Below are positions 10,244-19,715 of a stretch of 64,000 bases of DNA, piece by piece. Position numbers and translations under genes: made by a program. The notes beneath the pieces were generated by a model. It was not told where the DNA came from and did no database searches. It saw only the letters and a list, made by a program, of their open reading frames with translations. The stretch spans positions 62,001-126,000 of the forward strand of contig NW_017962915.1 of NCBI RefSeq assembly GCF_001661345.1, written 5' to 3'. The first letter of the stretch is position 1. The number at the start of each line of letters is the position of its first letter. This DNA comes from Ascoidea rubescens DSM 1968. Taxonomy: Eukaryota; Ascomycota; Saccharomycetes; Ascoideales; Ascoideaceae.

Positions 10244-10467
10244 TAATATTCTGGGAATTTATATAAAAACAACTTACAAAATAAGTGATACCTATTTAAA
10301 CTGATTCCAGCCAGAAGTTAACCTCATTCTCACTAAAAAACACCACCAGCAAAACCGAACCTTAAGGAACCCTAACAAAGCTGGATAGACGAATTGGAGC
10401 TGCGACGAGTTTGCGTCTGACTCCACCACACCTGGACCGCTCGGCCTCCTGTTTTGGGTCTGCCGCG

Positions 10468-11472
10468 CTACGGCCGGAGAAGGTCCTCGAGCTGCGCATG
10501 CTGCACGTGCTGCAATTGCCGAAGCGGTGGTGAGCACGTTCGGCTGCTGAGATGTGCAGGAGACCCACAGTGCTGGTTCAGATTTAGGAGCTTGTCCAAA
10601 AAGTCCAGGTCTGGTTGTTGTGGAAGCGCACCAGCCCCAAGCAGGCTTGTAGTGCTGGTGCTTCTGTTGCTTGTGGGACGCTCACCGGCGACGTTCACAT
10701 TCAACAAATCCTTCAAGTCCTGCTCAAAGTTCTCGTGTTTCCTGGCTTTCTGCGAACTGGCCAAGGACTCGCTGATTAGCAAATCGATCTGCTCTCTGTC
10801 CCTTTTTTCGTTGGAGTCATCTTTAACCAATATTTTGGATTTCGAATCAAGTCTCATCACTTTACCATTTGACTTGTTTCTTGACCTGAACACTAATTCA
10901 GAACTTCTACTGTCCACAGGCGAGAACTTCTTCTTGAGATCGTCGAGAAGCTTTTGTCTTTTTATTTTTTCTTGTAGTTGTGCAAAGTGCTCTTCCTCTT
11001 CTTTCGATAAAACAGTGTGGGTATCGTTCGCTTTCTTCTGGTTAGAACCATAAGAGTCAAATTTTGCTTTGTTTATTTGGTTTCGTTTTTCATATTTGTT
11101 TGGTTTTTTGCCCACTATTTGAGATTTAATCGTCGAGTCTCCTTCAACTTTTGTCTGGATTTTGGATTTAGCCAAAGAAAGATAGTGAAGTGATTCTTCA
11201 AGATCATCTTCTTCAAAAGGGATATCTCTGTTATCAACTTCATTATCAAGATCGTTATTAACTTCAGTGCCAGACTTGTTGTCAGAATCATGATTAGATT
11301 GATTATCAGATTGATTATCGTTTGTTTGCTCCTCATCTGCATTGTTTATATCGTTCGCTTGATTGTTGGCATTAGATTCTTTATTTGAGTTTTCATTCAG
11401 TAATGCTTTCTTCTTCTTTGCCAAATACCTTCTCTTTGCCTTTTTATCCCATTTATTGTTGTGTAAAACCAT
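10468..11472 (-). CDS. Conserved-looking Lys-rich charged protein, function unknown
   Basis: The start is the ATG at 11472 (MVLHNNKWDKKAKRRYLAKK); the frame also opens two codons earlier with GTG, which is not used. The protein has 334 residues. The basic N-terminus NKWDKKAKRRYLAKKKKA resembles nucleolar and RNA-binding tails. An acidic Asn/Asp-rich linker follows (about 30-90), then a mixed-charge helical region with coiled-coil character (about 95-240; SKEEEEHFAQLQEKIKRQKLLDDLKKKF). A short motif near the C-terminus reads DLDFLDKLLNL. The last 120 or so codons lie in a GC-rich island and use GC-rich codons unlike the rest. There is no enzyme motif. By composition a ribosome-biogenesis or RNA-related factor is possible, but I cannot name it. 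Confidence 0.7.
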   Translation of the reverse strand: MVLHNNKWDKKAKRRYLAKKKKALLNENSNKESNANNQANDINNADEEQTNDNQSDNQSNHDSDNKSGTEVNNDLDNEVDNRDIPFEEDDLEESLHYLSLAKSKIQTKVEGDSTIKSQIVGKKPNKYEKRNQINKAKFDSYGSNQKKANDTHTVLSKEEEEHFAQLQEKIKRQKLLDDLKKKFSPVDSRSSELVFRSRNKSNGKVMRLDSKSKILVKDDSNEKRDREQIDLLISESLASSQKARKHENFEQDLKDLLNVNVAGERPTSNRSTSTTSLLGAGALPQQPDLDFLDKLLNLNQHCGSPAHLSSRTCSPPLRQLQHVQHAQLEDLLRP

Positions 11473-11899
11473 CTTCACTAAAATTTACTATTTTAAATGA
11501 GGATTATATTAACCGCATTAAAAGTAAATTCGGCTGATTTCAAGAAAACCCAAAATGGAATGAAACAATATAAAAAAAACACAATATTCCGCTTTTTCAC
11601 GGGATACTATCACTTTAATCGCTTTCTACCAGGCGATATGTATCATTTGTAAAAAAGTTGTTAATTATCAGACAGTTAAAATCTATAATACCAGTAAGAA
11701 ATTAGAATAATAAAAAGTTATATATGAAATCTAGCACCAGTTATTTAGTAATATATAGGAAATTTAATCTAGTAAAACAAAAAAGCGAAACCTGAATGTG
11801 AAACAAAAAATCATGAAAATGCTAAAAACTAAGTCATTAAAAGAACAGAGATAACAAAGCAAAAAATAAAATAAAATAAAATAAAATCATTAAGCAAAA
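11473..11899. other. Intergenic spacer, nothing recognised
   Basis: AT-rich spacer between the Lys-rich gene start and the IME2 stop. It contains an AAAAT-type pentamer run at about 11866-11886. No RNA gene or conserved open frame is visible. Confidence 0.5.
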
Positions 11900-14224
11900 T
11901 TAAAAGCCATCATCGATATTATCCAAATCCCTGAAGTTATCATTTTCAGATCCAATGTTTATATCATTTTGAAGATCGGTTTCATTACGACCTTTATTTC
12001 CATCAGCGTTATTTTTGTTTTCAAATTGATTTTTGAAATGTTTTGAGATTTTTGAGTTCTTGTCGGTTAAAATATAATTATTATTGAATTCTAGTTTATC
12101 TTCAAATTCAGTGTACTTTTCGATTAAGCTATCGTTAATAAGTTTGCTATTTTCACAAGGAACATCGGAATCATTTATCAAGTCACTAAAGTCAATGGTA
12201 ATATTTTTAGAAGTATTTTCATCTTTCATATTTATTGAGCTATTTAACTGATATGATGCCTGCTTGATTGAATTTGGAATTTGAATTGCTTCGCAATATT
12301 TTGTTTTGCAAGTTTTCAAACTTTCAGTTAAGGACCATTCATTATCAATCTCAGTGCTATCTACAGTACTAGCACTAATAACTTTATGGGTTGGTTCTTG
12401 AATTAAGTTCATTTTTGAGTGAAGGTTATTATTTAATAAAAAGGATGAAGATAGTGGGTTGTCACTAGCATAAGCATTAAAAGAAATCGAATTGATATTA
12501 GAATTAAAAAAATTTTGAGGAAGGAGAGGGAGGGGAAGAGCAGGAGAAGATAGTTTAAATTGGTTAATATTTTCATCATTGTTTAAATGTTTTTGAATAT
12601 GTTTTGTATTTAATTTTTGTTTTCTCTTGATGTTTTTTGATTTTGAAAAGAGACCAGATATGAAGTTTTCGCCATTTCTACGACGAGAGGTTGTATTTTG
12701 AGAGATGATATTTGATTGGTCAGGTAATTTTGAGGATAAATTCAAGCTTCTTTTAAGGTGAAGAGATCTTTTTTTTGATTTTGGATCGATTGATTCGCGT
12801 TTAATACCGGCAAATAGTTCTGATTTATTCAAAAAATCTGATTTATTTTCAATGGTAGCAATGGGAGTTCTTTTTAGAATAGTTATTGGAAGATGGTTTA
12901 ATTGAGAAGGGGCGTTGATGCTGGATGAGGAAGAATTGGGGTCGACAATTGTGTTTTTGAAATAGGGCATTGAGGATAAAGTATGGACATCAGCACGAGT
13001 GGTTGGGTCCCAAGTTAAGCAGGACTGGATGACATGAGATAAGTCAGATAAATCGGGTCTTTGTAAAATGTTTTGTAGGAGGATACCTTTAGTGTAAGGT
13101 AATCTTAGGCCAAGTCTTGAAGCTAGGGATTGAGCATCATTCCAAAGACCGCCTATAGGGAGATTTATTTGATTTTGGTATTGATTTTGATTTTGATATT
13201 GATTATCGTATTGATTATCATTAAGATTTTCATTATTGATGCTGTTTTGATTTTCATTGTTGGTGTCATTTGAAGATAAAAAGGGAGAGCCTAGAGTTTG
13301 TAAAAGTCTCCAAATCTGGTCCAATTCGTTAATGCCAGGAAATAAGGGTTTGAAAGTGACGATTTCGCAAGCAACAGCGCCAAAAGCCCAAATGTCGACA
13401 GGAGTGGAGTAATGTCTTTGACGTAATAAGATTTCTGGAGATCGATACCATCTTGTTGATACATAAGCAGTGTAAGGATTTGTGTTTTGAATATGGCGAG
13501 CTAGGCCGTAGTCAGCTAATTTGATGATATAAGGATGCTTGTAGGAAAGGTTTTGTGTATATGAGTTGTGGTATAATTTGGAGGGCATGACTAGGATATT
13601 TTCAGGTTTGACATCTCTGTGAAAATATTTATTTTGGTGGATATGTTTTATAGCGGCTAAAATTTGAGATAGGATTGACTTGATAGTATTTAGCGAGAAG
13701 AAGTTATTTTTTCTAATTCTCATCAACTCGTATAAATTTTGATCCATTGACTCCATCACTATATGTAATTTGAAGGAGGAGTTATCAATGAAGCACTCAT
13801 GAACAAAAACCAGATTAGGATGCGACGGAATAGATAGGATGAAGATCAATTCCTTGACATTGATGTAGTCATTCAAGAGGCTCAAGCGCTTTTTCATTGT
13901 TTTGATTGCTACTAAAGGTTTTGATAGGTCGTTGATGTTTGGAATTGGGTTCATTAAAGTGTTTGAGATATTTAGGAAATTAGATAGATAGGATAGGTTG
14001 TTGTTGACATAGTTGTTTCTCATTTTTGCAGAGACAACAGAGCCAAAGCTTCCCTTTCCAAGTTCAGAGATTATCTGGTAGTTGTCCGAGAGGGACTTCA
14101 AGGGCAAGACATTGGGAGGATTGTTGATGTCTGGAGGCAATTGAGGCAAAAGGTCTTTGTTGTAGGTGGAGTGGGTCTCATTGTGAGTGGTGGAGGTGTT
14201 GTTGATGTTTTGGTGGTTTTGCAT
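11900..14224 (-). CDS. IME2: IME2-family meiotic protein kinase
   Basis: I place the start at the ATG at 14224 (MQNHQNINNTSTTHN); the frame runs upstream only from a GTG inside PAM16. The protein has 774 residues; S. cerevisiae Ime2 has 645. It carries the Ime2 signature before the kinase domain (PPDINNPPNVLPLKSLSDNYQ) and in the activation loop (PYTAYVSTRWYRSPEILL). The Gly-rich loop is GKGSFGSV, the ATP lysine K108 and the HRD triad 202-204. The metal-binding triad is D238-Y239-G240 rather than DFG. The kinase domain ends near residue 430. The long Asn/Ser-rich tail holds basic patches (KNIKRKQKLNTK) and is expected to be regulatory. Ime2 drives entry into meiosis, DNA replication and Ndt80 activation. 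Its promoter region is unusually short: only 163 bp separate it from the PAM16 stop. I saw no Ume6 URS1 site there. Confidence 0.93.
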   Translation of the reverse strand: MQNHQNINNTSTTHNETHSTYNKDLLPQLPPDINNPPNVLPLKSLSDNYQIISELGKGSFGSVVSAKMRNNYVNNNLSYLSNFLNISNTLMNPIPNINDLSKPLVAIKTMKKRLSLLNDYINVKELIFILSIPSHPNLVFVHECFIDNSSFKLHIVMESMDQNLYELMRIRKNNFFSLNTIKSILSQILAAIKHIHQNKYFHRDVKPENILVMPSKLYHNSYTQNLSYKHPYIIKLADYGLARHIQNTNPYTAYVSTRWYRSPEILLRQRHYSTPVDIWAFGAVACEIVTFKPLFPGINELDQIWRLLQTLGSPFLSSNDTNNENQNSINNENLNDNQYDNQYQNQNQYQNQINLPIGGLWNDAQSLASRLGLRLPYTKGILLQNILQRPDLSDLSHVIQSCLTWDPTTRADVHTLSSMPYFKNTIVDPNSSSSSINAPSQLNHLPITILKRTPIATIENKSDFLNKSELFAGIKRESIDPKSKKRSLHLKRSLNLSSKLPDQSNIISQNTTSRRRNGENFISGLFSKSKNIKRKQKLNTKHIQKHLNNDENINQFKLSSPALPLPLLPQNFFNSNINSISFNAYASDNPLSSSFLLNNNLHSKMNLIQEPTHKVISASTVDSTEIDNEWSLTESLKTCKTKYCEAIQIPNSIKQASYQLNSSINMKDENTSKNITIDFSDLINDSDVPCENSKLINDSLIEKYTEFEDKLEFNNNYILTDKNSKISKHFKNQFENKNNADGNKGRNETDLQNDINIGSENDNFRDLDNIDDGF

Positions 14225-14387
14225 TTTGATAGGGCCTGAGGAGAGAAGGATGAATTGGGAGGCAAGAGGAAAGGAAAAGAAGAGAAGAAGAAGAGCAGAA
14301 CAGAGCAGAGCCTGGCCGACACAAAACAACAGCTCGGAACGACGCGCAGGGTTCGTGCTGCATCTGCTGCGTCTGCTTCCGCCTCCG

Positions 14388-14764
14388 CTACTGCATCTTC
14401 CTCTCCATCCGCACCCGCTCCATTGCATGGAAGACCTTCGCCTGCAAAAAAGGACTGCTGCTGTTGCTATGGAACAAGAACCGAAACTTCTCGTGCACCT
14501 TCGGCAGCAGCACCTCTTCGCGCCCCACACCTAAGATCCGACACGCTTCTTCGAGCTCCATTGCCGGCTCTGAGCCTGGTGCTGCTGTTGCTGCTCGTCC
14601 AGCATACTCTGTCGCTATTTCTCTGTAAACCTGCGAAAACGCTGCTCCCACCACCCTCACCGATCGGAGCACGAAAATCACTATCTGTCCAGCAAACCGA
14701 TGAGACTGTTCCCTCTGTTAGTATTCTGCTTGACGCTGCTGTTCTTGCTGCTTGTTCTTACCAT
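14388..14764 (-). CDS. PAM16: PAM16 (TIM16), import motor J-like subunit, spliced with an ATG-only first exon
   Basis: The main frame has no in-frame ATG upstream but reads SHRFAGQIVIFVLRSVRVVGAAFSQVYRE, matching the N-terminal helix of Pam16. Splicing supplies the start: exon 1 is the ATG at 14764-14762, the donor GTAAGA follows at once, the branch point TACTAAC is at 14723-14717 (- strand) and the acceptor AACAG ends at 14706. The intron is 14706-14761 (56 nt), phase 0. The protein of 106 residues begins MSHRF. The J-like domain is clear: MELEEACRILGV, then KVHEKFRFLF, then FLQAKVFHAMER, and it lacks an HPD motif as Pam16 does. Pam16 pairs with Pam18 at the inner-membrane TIM23 motor and restrains its stimulation of mtHsp70. 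The C-terminal tail of S. cerevisiae Pam16 (149 residues) is absent. The gene lies in a GC-rich island. Confidence 0.88.
14706..14761 (-). other. PAM16: PAM16 intron
   Basis: Donor GTAAGA directly after the ATG, canonical branch point TACTAAC 12 nt before the acceptor, acceptor AACAG. Splicing joins ATG to TCTCATCGG in phase 0. Confidence 0.85.
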
Positions 14765-15260
14765 TGTTTCTTTCTGCTGCTGTGTTGCTTACTGGGAAAA
14801 GAGCAGTTTTTTTCTTCTTGCCTTCAGCTCTTTCACGCTAAAAGCCCTACTCGACCCGTGCCCTATACGCGCTTTTCCTGCAATGAGATGCACGATTACA
14901 TAGCTCATCTATTCACACTTATATAACATTAAGAACAATTAATAAAAGCATATCACAAAAAACAATATATAGAACGAAATATAAAACAAATATTCTAGTA
15001 AAATACGAAATTAAAACATAATATCAAAAACAAAACAAAGGGAAAAGAGAAAACTAAAAACTAAAAGTCAAAACATAAAATCAAAACATAAAATCAAATC
15101 AAAAATCATAAACCACAGATGAAATAAAAACTATTATTGTTCAAATTAATTTTCTCCTTTGTATAGCATACTGGAATGTATTTTCTATTTATCAGAATTC
15201 CAAAAATGAATAAAGCAATTCCGCTTCTTTAAAAAATTACTCTTCTTATTCTATTGTATC
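14765..15260. other. Intergenic: PAM16 promoter and AT-rich 3' flank
   Basis: The left third still belongs to the GC-rich island; the rest is A-rich spacer with many AAAATC-like repeats (about 15040-15110). No gene was recognised. Confidence 0.5.
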
Positions 15261-18200
15261 TCACCTTGTTGAAAAGATCAGTGGTGAATGTGTCTCATTT
15301 CTGCCCTCTCTATTCTTCTTGCCCATCTTCTTCTCATTTTTTTGCAACATATCAATAATTTCCTCTAATGGCTCGTCAGTCTCTTTACACATTTGTTCAA
15401 CATTCAAAAACCCCAATTTTTTAATACTTTTTCCGTAAACAGAATTAATAGCAGAGATTATTGTTGATGAATGTGAAAAATCACCATATTCATCCATATT
15501 ACTATCTTCACAATACATCGATGAGCTTTCATCGCTATGCTCAATAATAGTCGAATATTCCCCCTTATCTTTTCTGTCATCTTTTTTATTCAATCTTAAT
15601 TCAAAATTCTCGACTTCATTCATGCTTTTCCCTTTGGCTCTTAAAGGCGCTATGTTTTTCTCAAATTGAATCTCTGATGATATAGTGTTAAATGAAAACT
15701 CAGGTCTATACTCACTTCTTTTTTCCTTACTCTCTCTATCTCCAATAATTGCGCTATCTTTTCTCCCTTTTCCTTCTTCTGATTCTTCTTCATCTAACAA
15801 AATAATCTCAATTTCTTTTCCTTCCTCATTAATCTCCTTAACACTTCGAAATTTATCAATTTTTTTATCTTTACTACCCATTGTGTTGGAATTTCTACCA
15901 CTGCTCTTATCTCTACTTTTAATAGCTCTGCTTTTCCTCCTACTCCTACTCTTGCTCCTACTCTTACTCTTACTTGTTATTTTATTTCCATTACCAACTG
16001 TTTCGCAGTTACTATCATTCTTATAACAGCCATTTTCTTTTATTCTTTCAGACCCCTCTTCATTATCTGATATAATCATAATAGAAAAATCTTCAATAAC
16101 TTTATCTCCACTATTTAAATTCTTATTATAATCTGATGAATTGGAATATGAGGTTTGCGAACTTCCAAGTGATCTACCTGACCCAATGGATGTTCCTTTT
16201 GACGAAATTGATAAATTACTGTCATTTTCAAATTCATTCTTATTTCCAGTATGCTTTCCACTCTTATTCCCAACCCTATGCTTGGGAGGAACTGGGGCAG
16301 ATCCAATCATCGTAGAATTTCCTTCTGATAACAATGATAATTCATTATTATCAACTGATTTTTCAATAATTGGTTTACTATTAATTTTATTTTCATTTGC
16401 ATTTGCATTTACATTTTTATTTTTATTTTTATTGCTTTCAGCATCTTTACTACTATTCCTACTATTCATACTATTATTAGTATTATTAGTATTAATATTA
16501 GTATTTCTGGATTGCTCTAATTTCTTGAATAATGATGACACTTCATTCAAATATTGGTTCTTTCCTAAATGTTTATTATTATTATCATTTCGATTCGGAA
16601 CATTACTTGTTGATGAAGACGAAAAATTAGACACAACCCCGCTTTGACCTTGTGAAACATTCTTGTATATAGAATTAAACTGCTTGTTTGAATTATTAAC
16701 AGGATATGTACCTGAATTTGCGCTGATTTGACTTTGATTTTTACCATTGAAATTATTATTAGAGTTGTTAGTTCTATTATTATTAATTGAAGGAATTAAA
16801 GGTAAACCGGCCCCATTCTCCAAGTTACCTTTAGATAGATAAGATATCTGGGTAGATGGATTTGGTCGCATGTTTTGAATTTTTTGAGGCAGTGTTCTTT
16901 GAGGCGATTGATGAACCAGATTAAACGACTGACTTATTCTTTGAGGTGATTGGGGTCGTTGAAGCGATTGGGGTCTTTGTGGTGACTGAGCTCGTTGAGG
17001 TGACTGAGCTTGTTGAGGTGATTGTAGTCTTTGAGGGGATTGGAACATTGTTTGAGATATTTGATTTAGTCTTTGAGGTGATTGAGGTCTTTGGTAAGTT
17101 TGAGGAATTCGATGAGGAGATGGTGGATTTTGGTTTATTTGCGGAACTCTTTGAGGTGACTGATTAACCCTTTGAGGTGCTTGGATTCTTTGATTAGGTT
17201 GTACGGGTTGTTGATTTACTCTCTGAGGCGATGGAGCTCTTTGATTCTGATTTTGATTGACTTGTGGAAATCTTAGAGGTGATTGGTTTAATCTTCGAGG
17301 CGATTGAGATCTCAACTGATAAGAAGAGTTGAGATTCTGGCTATTTATGAAATTTCCTGGTTTTTGATTCATCTGAGGCGAGAAAGGCTGCTTAAGAGTA
17401 TTTGGGTGGATATTGTTGTTACCATTATTGGAAAATGTATAAGAGCTAGAAAGCTGTGCTCCCGGATGTTGGTTTGCTCCCACCAAGTTTTGTTTCTGAG
17501 GAGATGGATTTCTAGGTGGAATATTCGATTTATGGTTGTTCATGAGTCTTCCCCTAGGTGTAGAGGCACCAAATAGGATATTTGTACCAAATTCATCAAT
17601 TTGGTGAGGTAATGGAATCGGAATATTGACGCTTTCCGACAATTGATTTGGGGTATTTTTGTTCTTCTTAAACATTTCCTTTTCTGAACGATCTGGACTG
17701 GCAATGCTGCCACAACTGTTGTATTCCAGGGAGGGCTCAGATTCAAACGCTGGAGACTGCTCAAAACAAAAGTGGTCGAAGCTGTTGATGGAAGAAAAGG
17801 AAGAAGCATTGTTAGGGTTTATATATAAATCAGAGCTACCAAACTTTTCAGACCCAACCAGGCCTGGGTTCGGGCAGGGTGAAACACTGTCACAGAGAAG
17901 GTCGAGGGCAGTGGAATGTTGTTGTTGTCTGAGGGAGAAGTTTTGCTTTTGCCTAATGGGGAATCTGCAGGTGTGTGCAAGGCCGGGCACACTTTCCAAC
18001 TGAACGCCGGCTGTGCTTGGGGACGCATTGAGAGACACACTGTTGCTGACTCTGCCTCTACCATTTTTCTTGCTATTGTTCTCATCCTTTCCTGCCTCAT
18101 TTGCAGTTGGCTGGCTTTCAAGCGTTGCTAGTGGTGATGCTGCTGCTGCTGCTGGTGCTTGCTGTTCATTGCTCTTTTGAAGTGTCTCCTCTGAGCAGTT

Positions 18201-19715
18201 TGAAATGGCTCCTTTCCCTAGAAAACTCAACATGTTCTGGATGGGGCTGTCAGTCGCTCCAAAAATGTTGTCATAACTATTATTTCCAACAAAGTCTATG
18301 CTACTTCTCCAGTTGATCTCCTCAAGTGATTTGTATCTGCCTTCTCTGAATATCAAACTTTTCCCTTTTTTGATTTTTCCAATGTTATAAGAAATAGGGA
18401 GATGGCTAATCTTGGGTGGTAAATTGATTTCCTCAGGTATTAAAATGGAGTAATTGTTTGATTTTTCTCCTGCCAGAATAAGCAGTTTTTTTTTTTTTTT
18501 AAAGGAGTTTTGTAAGGAATATGTTGAATAGTTTGAATGTGTTGAACGATTTGAAAATGCTGAATTAATTGAAGAAAATGATGAATTATTTGAATGATAT
18601 GAATGATATAAATGACTGGAATGATATGAATGATTGGAATTAATTGGGGACGTTGATGGTGATTTTTTCTTTAAAGCCTTTTCATATGAATTAATGCTGC
18701 TTCTCAAATCATCATTACATAAATTCGAGTCAATATTATTGAAGTTTTGTTTAACTGAAGCGTCATCATCAATTGTATATTCAGTTCTTCCTCTCCCTGT
18801 ATCCACTTTAATTGAAGTTTTTCCTTCTTTTACTTGATCTTGGAAAATTGGTGACAAATTTCTAGATTTCTTTTTCGAGTTATCATTAAAATATGTCAAG
18901 GGAAGTAAAAATTGAACTGACGAGGTAACATTACCGTTACTATTGTTATTAATATTATCCATATTATTTATATTACCTATGTTATTTATATTATCAATAT
19001 TATCAATATTATCAATATTATCAATATTATCAATATTATCAATATTATCAATATTATCAATATTATCATTATTATTACTGTTTTTAAAAGAGTGGTTTGG
19101 GGGAGATGACAGATCTTTATTAGTGTTAGAATAACTAAAATTTGATGCTTTTAATGATGATTTTAAATAGAATTTTTTAGACCTCTTGTTTGTAGAATTA
19201 TTGTAGTTATTCTTTAATGTATCATTCAATATATCAAGAGAAATATCCTCTAAATATTTTTTTAAACTATCACTATTTTCTTGAGCTTGTTCTCTTTTGT
19301 TTTGATCCTGAGCATTTAAACCGTTAGTTAAATCATTATCTTTTGAAAAATTTAAAGATTTTTCAAAATTAAAATCAACCTGACTATCTTTCTCAATAAA
19401 TTCTTCAACTAGAGGAGACCTCAGAGAATAAATTATATTCTGATTCCGATTCTGATTCTGATTCTGATTCTGATCTTTTAACACTGGTAAGAAACTCTTA
19501 ATCGGAGACGGTGAAGGCAGAGGTGAAGGAGAAAAACTTGAAGAATTAAATGAATCATTCACAGATGAATCAGAAAAATGATTTAATGCAGGCACACTTA
19601 AATAAAAGCTATCGTCATGTTCTTTTGAATTGTTTTCGGAATTATAATATGGAATTGATGCTGAAAGGTATTGCTCATGTCTAGAAGGATTTTTCTTCAA
19701 ATTAAATCTGCCCAT
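15261..19715 (-). CDS. Very long low-complexity protein with SPQR repeats, function unknown
   Basis: The 1484-residue protein starts at a clean ATG (MGRFNLKKNPSRHEQ). I do not recognise it. It is mostly disordered. A Gln-Asn run lies near 80-92 and an Asn-Ile-Asp nonamer repeat at about 216-252. The most conserved-looking part is at about 415-500 (KKLLILAGEK, ILIPEEINLPPKISHLPISY, then KKGKSLIFREGRYKSLEEINW). A GC-rich insert covers about 508-688. At about 795-936 there is a degenerate SPQR-type repeat rich in Pro, Gln, Ser and Arg. A Ser-Arg stretch follows near 1244-1275. A short helical tail (VEQMCKETDEPLEEIIDMLQK) precedes a basic C-terminus. The PEEINLPPKIS stretch resembles segments of yeast cortical and bud-neck scaffold proteins, so a polarity role is conceivable. 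That is only an impression. Confidence 0.7.
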   Translation of the reverse strand: MGRFNLKKNPSRHEQYLSASIPYYNSENNSKEHDDSFYLSVPALNHFSDSSVNDSFNSSSFSPSPLPSPSPIKSFLPVLKDQNQNQNQNRNQNIIYSLRSPLVEEFIEKDSQVDFNFEKSLNFSKDNDLTNGLNAQDQNKREQAQENSDSLKKYLEDISLDILNDTLKNNYNNSTNKRSKKFYLKSSLKASNFSYSNTNKDLSSPPNHSFKNSNNNDNIDNIDNIDNIDNIDNIDNIDNIDNINNIGNINNMDNINNNSNGNVTSSVQFLLPLTYFNDNSKKKSRNLSPIFQDQVKEGKTSIKVDTGRGRTEYTIDDDASVKQNFNNIDSNLCNDDLRSSINSYEKALKKKSPSTSPINSNHSYHSSHLYHSYHSNNSSFSSINSAFSNRSTHSNYSTYSLQNSFKKKKKLLILAGEKSNNYSILIPEEINLPPKISHLPISYNIGKIKKGKSLIFREGRYKSLEEINWRSSIDFVGNNSYDNIFGATDSPIQNMLSFLGKGAISNCSEETLQKSNEQQAPAAAAASPLATLESQPTANEAGKDENNSKKNGRGRVSNSVSLNASPSTAGVQLESVPGLAHTCRFPIRQKQNFSLRQQQHSTALDLLCDSVSPCPNPGLVGSEKFGSSDLYINPNNASSFSSINSFDHFCFEQSPAFESEPSLEYNSCGSIASPDRSEKEMFKKNKNTPNQLSESVNIPIPLPHQIDEFGTNILFGASTPRGRLMNNHKSNIPPRNPSPQKQNLVGANQHPGAQLSSSYTFSNNGNNNIHPNTLKQPFSPQMNQKPGNFINSQNLNSSYQLRSQSPRRLNQSPLRFPQVNQNQNQRAPSPQRVNQQPVQPNQRIQAPQRVNQSPQRVPQINQNPPSPHRIPQTYQRPQSPQRLNQISQTMFQSPQRLQSPQQAQSPQRAQSPQRPQSLQRPQSPQRISQSFNLVHQSPQRTLPQKIQNMRPNPSTQISYLSKGNLENGAGLPLIPSINNNRTNNSNNNFNGKNQSQISANSGTYPVNNSNKQFNSIYKNVSQGQSGVVSNFSSSSTSNVPNRNDNNNKHLGKNQYLNEVSSLFKKLEQSRNTNINTNNTNNSMNSRNSSKDAESNKNKNKNVNANANENKINSKPIIEKSVDNNELSLLSEGNSTMIGSAPVPPKHRVGNKSGKHTGNKNEFENDSNLSISSKGTSIGSGRSLGSSQTSYSNSSDYNKNLNSGDKVIEDFSIMIISDNEEGSERIKENGCYKNDSNCETVGNGNKITSKSKSRSKSRSRRKSRAIKSRDKSSGRNSNTMGSKDKKIDKFRSVKEINEEGKEIEIILLDEEESEEGKGRKDSAIIGDRESKEKRSEYRPEFSFNTISSEIQFEKNIAPLRAKGKSMNEVENFELRLNKKDDRKDKGEYSTIIEHSDESSSMYCEDSNMDEYGDFSHSSTIISAINSVYGKSIKKLGFLNVEQMCKETDEPLEEIIDMLQKNEKKMGKKNREGRNETHSPLIFSTR
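16905..17330. repeat. Degenerate minisatellite encoding SPQR repeats
   Basis: Imperfect repeats of the TTGAGGTGATTG type, 15-30 nt per unit and more than 15 copies, lie within the coding frame. They encode SPQR separated by Pro/Gln/Asn spacers. Confidence 0.75.
18959..19068. repeat. Nonanucleotide microsatellite (ATTATCAAT)
   Basis: About nine near-perfect 9-nt units, flanked by degenerate ones, encode an Asn-Ile-Asp run on the - strand. Confidence 0.9.

Noticed and set aside
14255-14926. Plus-strand frame of 223 codons opposite PAM16
   Set aside because: Antisense shadow of PAM16 and its GC island.
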